A DNA stretch of 42,891 nt, taken from DASZBX01 sp035943635 (lineage in GTDB: Bacteria > Actinomycetota > Actinomycetes > Streptomycetales > Catenulisporaceae). Where the stretch lies: contig DASZBX010000122.1 of NCBI GenBank assembly GCA_035943635.1, forward strand, positions 1-42,891, read 5' to 3'. The translations under genes were made by a program, and so were the position numbers. Under the pieces are notes generated by a model that was given only the letters and a program-made list of their open reading frames with translations, had not been told where the DNA came from and made no database searches. The stretch's first letter is position 1, and every line of letters starts with the position of its first letter. Positions 33,539 through 40,049 of this stretch are shown here, one piece after another.

Positions 33539-34374
33539 GACGGGAGCCTTTCGGGGATGAGGTGGTCGCTGGTGTCACGTGCCGTGGCGGCCGGTTCGCC
33601 GCCGAGGACTACCTGCTCGATGGCTTGGCGGATCAAGGCTGATGCCGAGGCCGGCGCTGGCGCGGACTCCGATCTCGCGGAGCTGCCGCTGTCCAGCCAG
33701 AATCTGACCGCCGCGTGTTCTGCTCCCAGTACGGCGGAGGCCAGCACGCGCGGGTACAGGTCTCGGGCGGCGTCGGTGTGGGTGCGCTCGGCGATTGCTT
33801 CGGCCAGGGCGTGTTCGCTGGTCAGTCGGGCGGCCAGGTAGGCGCCGATGAGGGTGGGGGCGGCCAGGACCTCTCGGACTCGGGGCAGCCAGGTGTCCTC
33901 TCGGTCCGGCGCATCGGTACTCGAAGCGGAAGCGGAAGCGGGGCCGGAGCCGGGATCAGACGTGGCGTTGGAATTGGAGTGGGAGGCGGGGCTGGGGTCT
34001 GGGTCCTGGTAGGGATGGATGAAGGCCTGGATCAGTGCTTCGGCCAGGGACTCGGTGGGCGGGCGGTCGCGGAAGAGGTCGACGATCCTCGCCGTCCGGT
34101 CCACCGCCACGGCCACGATCGCCTCCTCGCGGCTGCCGAAGTAGTTCGCGAAGGTCCGGTAGGAGACGCCGACAGTGGTGGTGACGTCCTCGATCCGGAC
34201 GTTCTCCGGGCCGCGCTCGATCGCCAGATGCAGGGCGGCGTGGCTGAGCGCCTCGCGCATCTGCTGCTTCTTGCGCTCCCGGAGCCCGGCGCCGACCGTC
34301 GCCGCCAGGTGCTGCTCGCCCGGGCTCAGCAGGCCGGGGTCCTCGGTCGGTTGGCCGGCGTTCGTGGGGTTCAT
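33535..34374 (-). CDS. TetR-family transcriptional regulator
   Basis: DNA-binding repressor with an N-terminal helix-turn-helix: residues 32-80, RERKKQQMREALSHAALHLAIE through VTTTVGVSYRTFANYFGSREE. The ligand-binding half is interrupted at about residues 124-158 by a low-complexity Ser/Ala/Asp/Pro run (SNSNATSDPGSG, ASASAS) and has another Ala/Ser-rich stretch near 245; both are unusual for the family. ATG 34374 is chosen over GTG 34383 because TATCGT on the minus strand ends 7 nt before it, predicting a leaderless mRNA. It is divergent from the DHFR-like gene, with half-sites between them. Confidence 0.88.
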   Translation of the reverse strand: MNPTNAGQPTEDPGLLSPGEQHLAATVGAGLRERKKQQMREALSHAALHLAIERGPENVRIEDVTTTVGVSYRTFANYFGSREEAIVAVAVDRTARIVDLFRDRPPTESLAEALIQAFIHPYQDPDPSPASHSNSNATSDPGSGPASASASSTDAPDREDTWLPRVREVLAAPTLIGAYLAARLTSEHALAEAIAERTHTDAARDLYPRVLASAVLGAEHAAVRFWLDSGSSARSESAPAPASASALIRQAIEQVVLGGEPAATARDTSDHLIPERLPS

Positions 34375-34392
34375 GCGTTCCACGATACACTT

Positions 34393-34421
34393 TTTTGCCG
34401 AGTAGGCAAGTTTGCCTTATA
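34393..34421. promoter_or_regulatory. Divergent promoter with TetR-type operator half-sites
   Basis: Three alternating half-sites, TTGCC (34393-34397), GGCAA (34403-34407) and TTGCC (34410-34414), include the inverted repeat AGGCAA-GT-TTGCCT (34402-34415). They overlap a rightward promoter TTGCCG-N17-TATAGG (-35 at 34393, -10 at 34416). The same arms also give a leftward TTGCCT-N16-TATCGT promoter for the TetR gene. A bound repressor would shut off both. Confidence 0.7.
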
Positions 34422-34486
34422 GGAAACTTTTCGGTGTTACGCTAGAGGCTGGTGGGAAACGGCCCGAGCACGGGAAGGACACAGAC

Positions 34487-35167
34487 ATGTCGAAACTACG
34501 GGTACACAACCTCTCCATCTCGCTCGACGGATTCGTCGCCGCGCCTCGCCAGAGCCTGGAGCATCCGGTGGGCGAGGGCGGCGGGGTATTGCACGGATGG
34601 ATCTTCGAGACCCGCTACGGGCGCCGGATGATCGGGCAGGAAGGCGGCACCGAGGGCCTGGACAACCAGTTTCTGGCTCGCGGGGACGTCGGGATCGGCG
34701 CGACCGTGATGGGGCGCAACATGTTCGGGCCGATCCGCGGGCCGTGGGACGGCGGCGATCCGGCGGCCGAGCGGTGGACCGGCTGGTGGGGCGCGGAACC
34801 GCCGTATCACCACCCGGTGTTCGTGCTGACCCACCACGCGCGGCCGCCGCTGGAGATGGAAGGCGGCACGACCTTCCACTTCGTGACCGACGGGATCGAG
34901 GCCGCTCTCGGCCTGGCGCGGGAGGCGGCGGGCGACTCGGACATCCGGCTGGGCGGGGGCGGCGAGGCGGTTCGTCAGTACCTGGCCGCGGGGCTGGTCG
35001 ACGAGATACACCTGGCGATCGTGCCGGTGCTGCTCGGCGGCGGCGAGCGGATCTTCGAGGGGTTCGACGGGCGCGGGCCGGGTGCGCCCGACGGCTTCGA
35101 GAAGGTCGAGTTGGCCGCGTCGGATTCGGTCCTGCATGTCGTCCTGGCGAAGAAGTGGAGCGCGTAG
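34487..35167 (+). CDS. Dihydrofolate reductase family protein (RibD C-terminal type)
   Basis: NADPH-dependent reductase-like protein of the RibD C-terminal/DHFR fold; true substrate unknown, and it is unlikely to be the housekeeping folate enzyme. The 226-residue product starts KLRVHNLSISLDGFVAAP, then GATVMGRNMFGPIRGPW, HPVFVLTHHARPPLEMEGG, IRLGGGGEAVRQYLAAGLVDEIHLAIVPVLLGGG, all typical of this group. ATG 34487 follows AAGGA by 7 nt. It is divergent from the TetR gene and probably regulated by it. The last codons (KKWSA and stop) are repeated imperfectly 46 nt downstream. Confidence 0.9.
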   Translation: MSKLRVHNLSISLDGFVAAPRQSLEHPVGEGGGVLHGWIFETRYGRRMIGQEGGTEGLDNQFLARGDVGIGATVMGRNMFGPIRGPWDGGDPAAERWTGWWGAEPPYHHPVFVLTHHARPPLEMEGGTTFHFVTDGIEAALGLAREAAGDSDIRLGGGGEAVRQYLAAGLVDEIHLAIVPVLLGGGERIFEGFDGRGPGAPDGFEKVELAASDSVLHVVLAKKWSA

Positions 35168-35364
35168 GAAGGAAGAAACGGACAGAGTGCGCGGGAAGAA
35201 GCGGAGCACGTAGGGCGGAGCACGGAAAATGGCGACCGTTCGGGGAGGTGCGGAAAGTAGCTGATTGAATCCTCAGAGTAACGATCTGATGAACGCCCGG
35301 ACCGGGGCGCCGTGCCGGCGTACCGTCGTGAGCGGTTCAGCAATCGGCTCAAAGGTGGCGAAAC

Positions 35365-36006
35365 ATGGAAGAACGTCCGCACAGCTCGGAGTTCGGCCAG
35401 CAGACCTGTGCCTACGTCCCGGAGCAGCCCGGTCCGCCGTCGACCGGGCGTGGCCGGGCGCGGGCGGGGCGGCTGGTGGTGGCGGGCGTCGCCGGGTTCT
35501 TCGTCGTCGTGGCCGGGGTCGTCGCCGCCGTCGGCAAACATTCGGCGGCGGCCGGCGCGGGGACGACGACTGCGAACTCGACCGGCCCGGGAGCGGCCGC
35601 GGGCGCTGTTCCGGCGGCTTCCGCGGGCCCGGCTGCCCAGGCGACGACGCCGGCCGGGCAGGCGGACGCCGCAGCCAGTGCCCCGGCCGGGCAGAACGTC
35701 GTCTTCAGCTGCACGGGCCAGGCCGGCAACGGAATCACCATCACCTACGGGCCGGAGGGATCGAGCTTCGGGGCGTCGTCCCTGCCGTTCAGCAAGACGC
35801 TGCCGCTGAATTCTGGCGCGCAGTTCTACGTCATCGACGCGCAGCTCCAGGGGTCCGGTTCGGTGAGCTGTTCGACAGTCGTCAGCTACCAGGACTCGGA
35901 CGGCGCGTCGCACACGGTCGCCCAGTCGGCTGCCGCCTCCAGCGGGTACAACATCGCCAGCGCCGAGGTCTGCTCGGACTTCACCGGCGGCTGGCAGGAC
36001 TGCTGA
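35365..36006 (+). CDS. MmpS-like membrane-anchored exported protein
   Basis: The 213-residue product has a cytoplasmic N-terminus (res 1-35), one membrane helix at 37-56 (LVVAGVAGFFVVVAGVVAAVG), an Ala/Thr/Pro-rich linker (58-108) and an extracytoplasmic beta-rich domain at 109-213. In that domain, ITITYGPEGSS, LPFSKTLPLNSGAQFYVIDAQ and VSCSTVV resemble mycobacterial MmpS proteins, accessory factors of MmpL lipid transporters. Four cysteines (116, 169, 203, 213) may form disulfides. No MmpL transporter is adjacent, so the partner is unknown. ATG 35365 follows AAAGGTGG. Confidence 0.75.
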   Translation: MEERPHSSEFGQQTCAYVPEQPGPPSTGRGRARAGRLVVAGVAGFFVVVAGVVAAVGKHSAAAGAGTTTANSTGPGAAAGAVPAASAGPAAQATTPAGQADAAASAPAGQNVVFSCTGQAGNGITITYGPEGSSFGASSLPFSKTLPLNSGAQFYVIDAQLQGSGSVSCSTVVSYQDSDGASHTVAQSAAASSGYNIASAEVCSDFTGGWQDC

Positions 36007-36009
36007 ACC

Positions 36010-36047
36010 TGCCGCATCCGAAGCCGCATCCGAAGCCGAAGCCGATC
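36010..36047. repeat. Short tandem repeats after the MmpS-like gene
   Basis: Two 12-bp units of gccgcatccgaa followed by gccgaa and gccgat lie between the convergent MmpS-like and VOC genes. They are non-coding and probably arose by slippage. Confidence 0.6.
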
Positions 36048-36067
36048 CGCCCGCTCTGCTCGCCAGC

Positions 36068-36832
36068 TCAATGCAGCGTGCCGGTCTCCGGATCACGGGC
36101 GGTGAGGCAGTAGACCGACCCGGCCGGATCACGCATGACGGCCCAGTAGCGGTGGCGGGATACCAGCGTCGCGCCGAGGCTCTTGTGAAAAGCCGCGACC
36201 GCATCGACGTCGTCACCGCAGGCCAGGTCGATGTGACCCGTCACGACCTCCGGATCGCCGCCTGCCTCGTCGAGCCGTTGGACCAGGATCCGGAACGGCA
36301 TGGTCGGCGGCGGCTTGATGACGTGGAACTCCGGCATGCCGCTCTGCACCGGCGCCCATCCGGTCAACGCGTGCCAGAATTCGAGCTCCCGATCCAGTGC
36401 GTTCGGCGGGACATCGAGGCATACTTGGTCCAGGCGGCTGCGCGACCCGCCGGGGTCCTCGAAGACCCGCACGCGCTCGGACTCGCCGTCCCAGCCGACC
36501 AGGCAGTACTGGAAGCCGCCGGGCGAGCGCAGCACTGAGAGCCCCGGCACCTGGTAGACCAGGCTGGATCCCAGGCCGAGCGTCACCTCCGTCGCCGCTT
36601 CCACGTCATCCACCGACAAGTCCACGTGGATTCCCCCGACATCCGCAGCACCTTGCAGCGCCTGCACTTTCACGTGCGCATCACCCTCCGGCGCCAGCAG
36701 GGTCGCGAACTCGTCGTGTTCTCCCCGAAAAGCCGACCTGCGGGTTCCGGTCGCCTGCGTCCAGAAGTCGCACGCGACCTGGTACGCGGCGGCCGGGCGG
36801 TCGATGAAGGCGTACATCCAGCGGATCTGCAT
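36068..36832 (-). CDS. Two-domain VOC (glyoxalase/bleomycin resistance-like) protein
   Basis: A 254-residue vicinal-oxygen-chelate fold protein with two domains, a layout shared by dioxygenases, isomerases and antibiotic-binding proteins; the function cannot be chosen from sequence. Domain 1 (res 1-120) includes RMYAFIDRP-like start and IHVDLSVDDVEAATEVTLGLG, ending in SPGGFQYCLVGW. Domain 2 (130-250) includes LDQVCLDVPP, ELEFWHALTGW, HIDLACGDDVDAVAAFHKSLGA and MRDPAGSVYCLTARDPETG. ATG 36832 is favoured; the frame extends to a GTG at 36880 without a ribosome binding site. It is divergent from the AAA ATPase gene. Confidence 0.85.
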   Translation of the reverse strand: MQIRWMYAFIDRPAAAYQVACDFWTQATGTRRSAFRGEHDEFATLLAPEGDAHVKVQALQGAADVGGIHVDLSVDDVEAATEVTLGLGSSLVYQVPGLSVLRSPGGFQYCLVGWDGESERVRVFEDPGGSRSRLDQVCLDVPPNALDRELEFWHALTGWAPVQSGMPEFHVIKPPPTMPFRILVQRLDEAGGDPEVVTGHIDLACGDDVDAVAAFHKSLGATLVSRHRYWAVMRDPAGSVYCLTARDPETGTLH

Positions 36833-36906
36833 GCGCCCAAAATACCGGTCGACATGCCGATCCCCGCACGAACAAACCACAGCGACATGAAGATGAGAGG
36901 TTTGAT

Positions 36907-37551
36907 ATGAGGCGCTACATACTCACCGGCACGCCCGGCTCGGGGAAGACGTCGATCCTGCGGAGCCTCCAGGCCCGCGGCCACGACGTAGTCGAGGAGG
37001 CTGCGACGGCCGTCATCGCCGCGCAGCAGGCGCGCGGCGTCGCGGAACCGTGGCAGGACCCGGCGTTCATCGATGCGATCGTCGACATGCAGCGCCACAA
37101 GCAGAGGCAAAGGGAACAGGAGCAGGAGCGGCAGCGGCAGCAACTAGAGGAAAAAGGCAGCTCAGCGATCGAAATCTACGACCGGTCGCCGGTCTGCACC
37201 CACGCACTCAGCATCCATATGGGTTACCCGATATCCGCAGCACTGACGGCCGAACTCGACCGGATCCAGCGGGAGCAGACCTACCAACGCCACGTACTCT
37301 TCATCGACAACCTCGGGTTCTGCGAACCGACCGCAGCTCGCCGGATCACCTTCGAGGACTCACTCGAATTCGAGCGCCACCACGAGGAAAGCTACCGTGA
37401 ACTGGGCTTCGACCTCATCCACATCCCGGCGGCAGACGTCGAAACACGCGCAGACCTGATCGAGCGCACGGTCGCCGACCTGACCGACCGCGACCCGAAC
37501 AGACCAACGCTGGACGTGCCGCCGCAGCACACGTACCGTGAGAACCAATAG
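36907..37551 (+). CDS. AAA_28-type P-loop ATPase/kinase-like protein
   Basis: A 214-residue nucleotide-binding protein of the AAA_28 type, whose function is not established. The Walker A motif GTPGSGKT spans residues 8-15. EIYDRSPVCTHAL and LFIDNLGFCEP are the probable acidic/Walker B regions, and FEDSLEFERHHEESYRELGFDLIHIP is a conserved family segment. Residues 62-83 form a striking Gln/Arg/Glu-rich helix (QRHKQRQREQEQERQRQQL). The ATG at 36907 follows GAGAGG by 6 nt. It precedes the dehydrogenase-like gene, with a 12-bp palindrome between them. Confidence 0.82.
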   Translation: MRRYILTGTPGSGKTSILRSLQARGHDVVEEAATAVIAAQQARGVAEPWQDPAFIDAIVDMQRHKQRQREQEQERQRQQLEEKGSSAIEIYDRSPVCTHALSIHMGYPISAALTAELDRIQREQTYQRHVLFIDNLGFCEPTAARRITFEDSLEFERHHEESYRELGFDLIHIPAADVETRADLIERTVADLTDRDPNRPTLDVPPQHTYRENQ

Positions 37552-37552
37552 T

Positions 37553-37564
37553 TACTCGCGAGTA
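37553..37564. promoter_or_regulatory. Perfect 12-bp palindrome, TetR-like operator
   Basis: TACTCGCGAGTA lies in the 22-nt space between the AAA_28-like gene and the dehydrogenase-like gene, 9 nt before the ATG. Perfect TAC...GTA palindromes of this kind are typical of TetR-family operators in high-GC actinobacteria. Bound protein would block transcription and initiation of the downstream gene. Confidence 0.55.
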
Positions 37565-37573
37565 GGGACACGT

Positions 37574-38806
37574 ATGCCGCAGAACCGTGAGTTCGATCTG
37601 GTCCTGTTCGGCGCGACCGGGTTCACCGGCGCGCTGGCCGCGGAGTACCTCGCCGCGAACGCCCCGGCCGACTGTCGGTGGGCGCTCGCCGGGCGGGACC
37701 GAACCAAGCTCGAAGCGGTCCGCACGCGCCTGGCCGGCACCATCCCGGCCTGCGCCGACCTGCCGCTTCTGGTGGTCGACGCCACGGACGACGCCGCGCT
37801 CGAGGACCTGGCCTCGCGCGCCCGGGTCGTGATCAGCACCGTCGGCCCGTATCTGCTGCACGGCGAGCCGCTGGTCGCGGCGTGTGCGGCGGCGGGCACG
37901 GACTACGTCGACCTGACCGGCGAACCGGAGTTCGTCGATCGCATGTACCTGCGCTACCACGCGAAGGCCGTCGCCTCGGGCGCGCGGATCGTGCACGCCT
38001 GCGGGTTCGACTCCATTCCGCACGACCTCGGCGTGCTGTTCACGGTCAACCACCTCCCGGACGACGTGCCGATCACGGTCGACGGGTTCGTCCGGGCCAG
38101 CGGCACCTTCTCCGGCGGCACGCTCGCCTCCGTGCTCACCGCCTTCTCCCGGGTCCGGTCGATGGCCCGGACGGCCAAGGAGCGCCGGGCCGCCGAGCCC
38201 GCGGCCGCCGACCGGCGCGGCGTCCGCGGCGGACCCGGGCGCCTGCACCGGCCGACCGCGCCGCTGTCCGGCTGGGCCGTGCCGCTGCCCACGATCGACC
38301 CGCAGATCGTGGCCCGGTCCGCTGCGGCCCTGCCCGGCTACGGGCCGGACTTCCGGTACCGGCACCACGCCTCGGTCAAGCATCTGCCGGTGGTGCTCGG
38401 CAGTGCGGCCGGGCTCTCGGCGCTCTTCCTCGCCGCCCAGGTGCCGCCGCTGCGGGATGCGCTGGTTCGGGTGCGCGCGTCCGGGGCCGGTCCGGACGCC
38501 GAGACCCGGGCGCGCAGCAGGTTCAGCATCCGGTTCGTCGGGCAGGCCGGGGGCGAACGGATCGTGACCGAGGTCTCCGGCGGCGACCCCGGCTACGGCG
38601 AGACCGCGAAGATGCTGGTCGAGTCGGCGCTCTGCCTCGCCTACGACGAAGTGCCGCCCACGTCCGGGCAGGTCACCACGGCGACGGCGATGGGGAGCGC
38701 GCTGATCGAACGTCTGATCGACGCCGGGCTGAGGTTCACGGTGCTCGTTCCACTGGCTCCGAGCAGTGCGAACACGACCAGCGCGAACACGTCGGTCGAC
38801 GGGTGA
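37574..38806 (+). CDS. Saccharopine dehydrogenase-like / trans-acting enoyl reductase family protein
   Basis: NAD(P)-binding oxidoreductase related to mycobacterial trans-acting enoyl reductases and saccharopine dehydrogenase-like proteins; probably acts on lipid or polyketide intermediates. The 410-residue product begins EFDLVLFGATGFTGALAAEYL with the dinucleotide motif GATGFTG at 13-19. It then has AGRDRTKLEAVR, VVISTVGPYLLHGEPLVAACA, GTDYVDLTGEPEF and HACGFDSIPHDLGV, the family's characteristic order. ATG 37574 follows AGGGAC. The C-terminus ends in a short Asn/Thr/Ser-rich tail. It may be controlled from the 12-bp palindrome upstream. Confidence 0.9.
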   Translation: MPQNREFDLVLFGATGFTGALAAEYLAANAPADCRWALAGRDRTKLEAVRTRLAGTIPACADLPLLVVDATDDAALEDLASRARVVISTVGPYLLHGEPLVAACAAAGTDYVDLTGEPEFVDRMYLRYHAKAVASGARIVHACGFDSIPHDLGVLFTVNHLPDDVPITVDGFVRASGTFSGGTLASVLTAFSRVRSMARTAKERRAAEPAAADRRGVRGGPGRLHRPTAPLSGWAVPLPTIDPQIVARSAAALPGYGPDFRYRHHASVKHLPVVLGSAAGLSALFLAAQVPPLRDALVRVRASGAGPDAETRARSRFSIRFVGQAGGERIVTEVSGGDPGYGETAKMLVESALCLAYDEVPPTSGQVTTATAMGSALIERLIDAGLRFTVLVPLAPSSANTTSANTSVDG

Positions 38807-39124
38807 TCCGATCAGAGATCCGGCGAACAGAGATCCGGCGGAGCCCGTCCCGCCCGGGAGCAACGGCCGGGAGAAAACGGCGTCTTCGTGGCGCCGTTCC
38901 GACGTCGCCAAGGCACCGCAGCCGTCACTCGCAAGAGTGTATTTTCGAAGACCGGCAGCGACCTGTCACAGCCTGTGGATGTACCGCGACCGGTGGCGAC
39001 CTGCCCTCTTGCCGCCAGACCGCCCACTCGCCGCACCGGCGATGCACACGGGTTCGATAGCGACAACGGGCATCTTTGGTCGGTATTCGCCCACATGTGC
39101 GGTCCGGGTGAGTAGCGTTGAACC
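38807..39124. other. Intergenic region before the NYN gene
   Basis: 318 nt without a credible gene. At its start, CAGAGATCCGGCG occurs twice in tandem (38813-38825, 38828-38840). At its end, TAGCGT (39113-39118) is a -10-type box directly before the NYN gene. The middle has no recognised structure. Confidence 0.45.
39113..39118 (+). promoter_or_regulatory. -10 box for leaderless NYN gene
   Basis: TAGCGT fits TAnnnT and is 6 nt from the GTG start at 39125. No ribosome binding site is present, so a leaderless transcript is predicted. No clear -35 is visible at 16-19 nt. Confidence 0.5.
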
Positions 39125-39751
39125 GTGACCGCAATCGTGTACGTCGACGGCTTCAACCTCTACTACGGGGCGCTGAAAGGCACGCCGTACAAGTGGCTCG
39201 ACCTGCCTGCCCTGTGCCGCAGGCTGGTGCCGGACGAGCCGATCGCGGCCATCCGCTACTTCACCGCCCGGGTCAAGGCCCGGCCCGGGGAGACCGAGGG
39301 GCCCAACCGGCAGGACGCCTACCTGCGGGCGCTCGGCTCGTGTCCGGAGGTGTCCATCCACTACGGGCAGTTCCTGGTCACCACTTCGCGGATGACGCTC
39401 AAGCACCCGGCCGCCGAGGGGCCGCGGACCGTGGAGGTGGTCAAGACCGAGGAGAAGGGCACGGACGTGAACCTGGGCAGCCACGTGCTGCTCGACGCGT
39501 TCGACCGGGCCTGCGACCTCGCCGTGATGATCGGCAACGACTCGGACCTGGTGATGCCGCTGTCCATGGCCAAGGAGCGGTTCGGCACCCGGATCGGGCT
39601 GATCAACCCGCAGCGGTTCGCCAGCCGGGAGCTGCAGAAGATCGGGGTCGAGTTCGTCAAACCGGTCCGGGCGAGCGCCCTCGCGGACTGCCAGTTCCCG
39701 GACAAGGTGCCGCTGGCCCGGGGCGTCGTGCGCAAACCGGAGGGGTGGTGA
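39125..39751 (+). CDS. NYN domain (LabA/DUF88-like) putative RNase
   Basis: PIN-like NYN-domain protein, expected to be a metal-dependent ribonuclease acting on unknown RNA. The 208-residue product has the N-terminal IVYVDGFNLYYGAL (Asp8), KTEEKGTDVNLGSHVLLDAF with a conserved acidic position, and DLAVMIGNDSDLVMPLSMAK, then GLINPQRFASRELQK. These make up the acidic pocket typical of LabA/DUF88 proteins. The GTG start at 39125 appears leaderless. It lies 298 nt upstream of the AAA+ gene on the same strand, so a functional link is possible but unproven. Confidence 0.88.
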   Translation: MTAIVYVDGFNLYYGALKGTPYKWLDLPALCRRLVPDEPIAAIRYFTARVKARPGETEGPNRQDAYLRALGSCPEVSIHYGQFLVTTSRMTLKHPAAEGPRTVEVVKTEEKGTDVNLGSHVLLDAFDRACDLAVMIGNDSDLVMPLSMAKERFGTRIGLINPQRFASRELQKIGVEFVKPVRASALADCQFPDKVPLARGVVRKPEGW

Positions 39752-39841
39752 CGGGAACAGTACGCGCGCCCGGGCGGAACGCGGTGGACACAGCCGCGGG
39801 CTACAGTCGCGACATTCACAACACCCGCAGCCGGAACCCCG

Positions 39842-39906
39842 GGAAAAAGCAGAGACCCGCCGCAGGGGCGGGTCTCGCAGCCGGCCACCGCGATGACCGG
39901 GGGAAT
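39842..39906 (-). ncRNA. Candidate leftward small RNA
   Basis: Minus-strand TACGCT (39918-39913), with TGCCAC 16 nt further upstream, resembles a promoter. It would start an RNA near 39906 that ends at the leftward terminator about 65 nt later. No gene on the minus strand explains this terminator. It is a prediction from promoter-like and terminator-like signals only. Confidence 0.3.
39852..39876 (-). terminator. Intrinsic terminator pointing left
   Basis: GAGACCCGCC (39852-39861) pairs perfectly with 39867-39876 around a 5-nt loop. On the minus strand the stem is followed by ctgctttttccc, i.e. a T tract, so it has the form of a classical intrinsic terminator for leftward transcription. As a hairpin it could also stop the rightward NYN transcript, though without a T tract on that side. 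Confidence 0.65.
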
Positions 39907-40049
39907 GACAAGAGCGTAGCACGCGCCGCCGCTGGTGGCACGGACTGCGGCGAAGATCACGCAAGGTCCTGGAACAGTCTTTGTCGCACTCTCGGCGCAG
40001 GGCGGATAGCCTCATACGCGCAGCATCATGCGCCGAAGGGAAAACAGTC

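Noticed and set aside
39045..39075. tRNA-like T-loop GGGTTCGATAG
   Set aside because: No matching acceptor stem, anticodon arm or D arm around it.
38812..39156. Minus-strand small frame before the NYN gene
   Set aside because: No ribosome binding site, no family resemblance, and it overlaps the start of the well-supported NYN gene.
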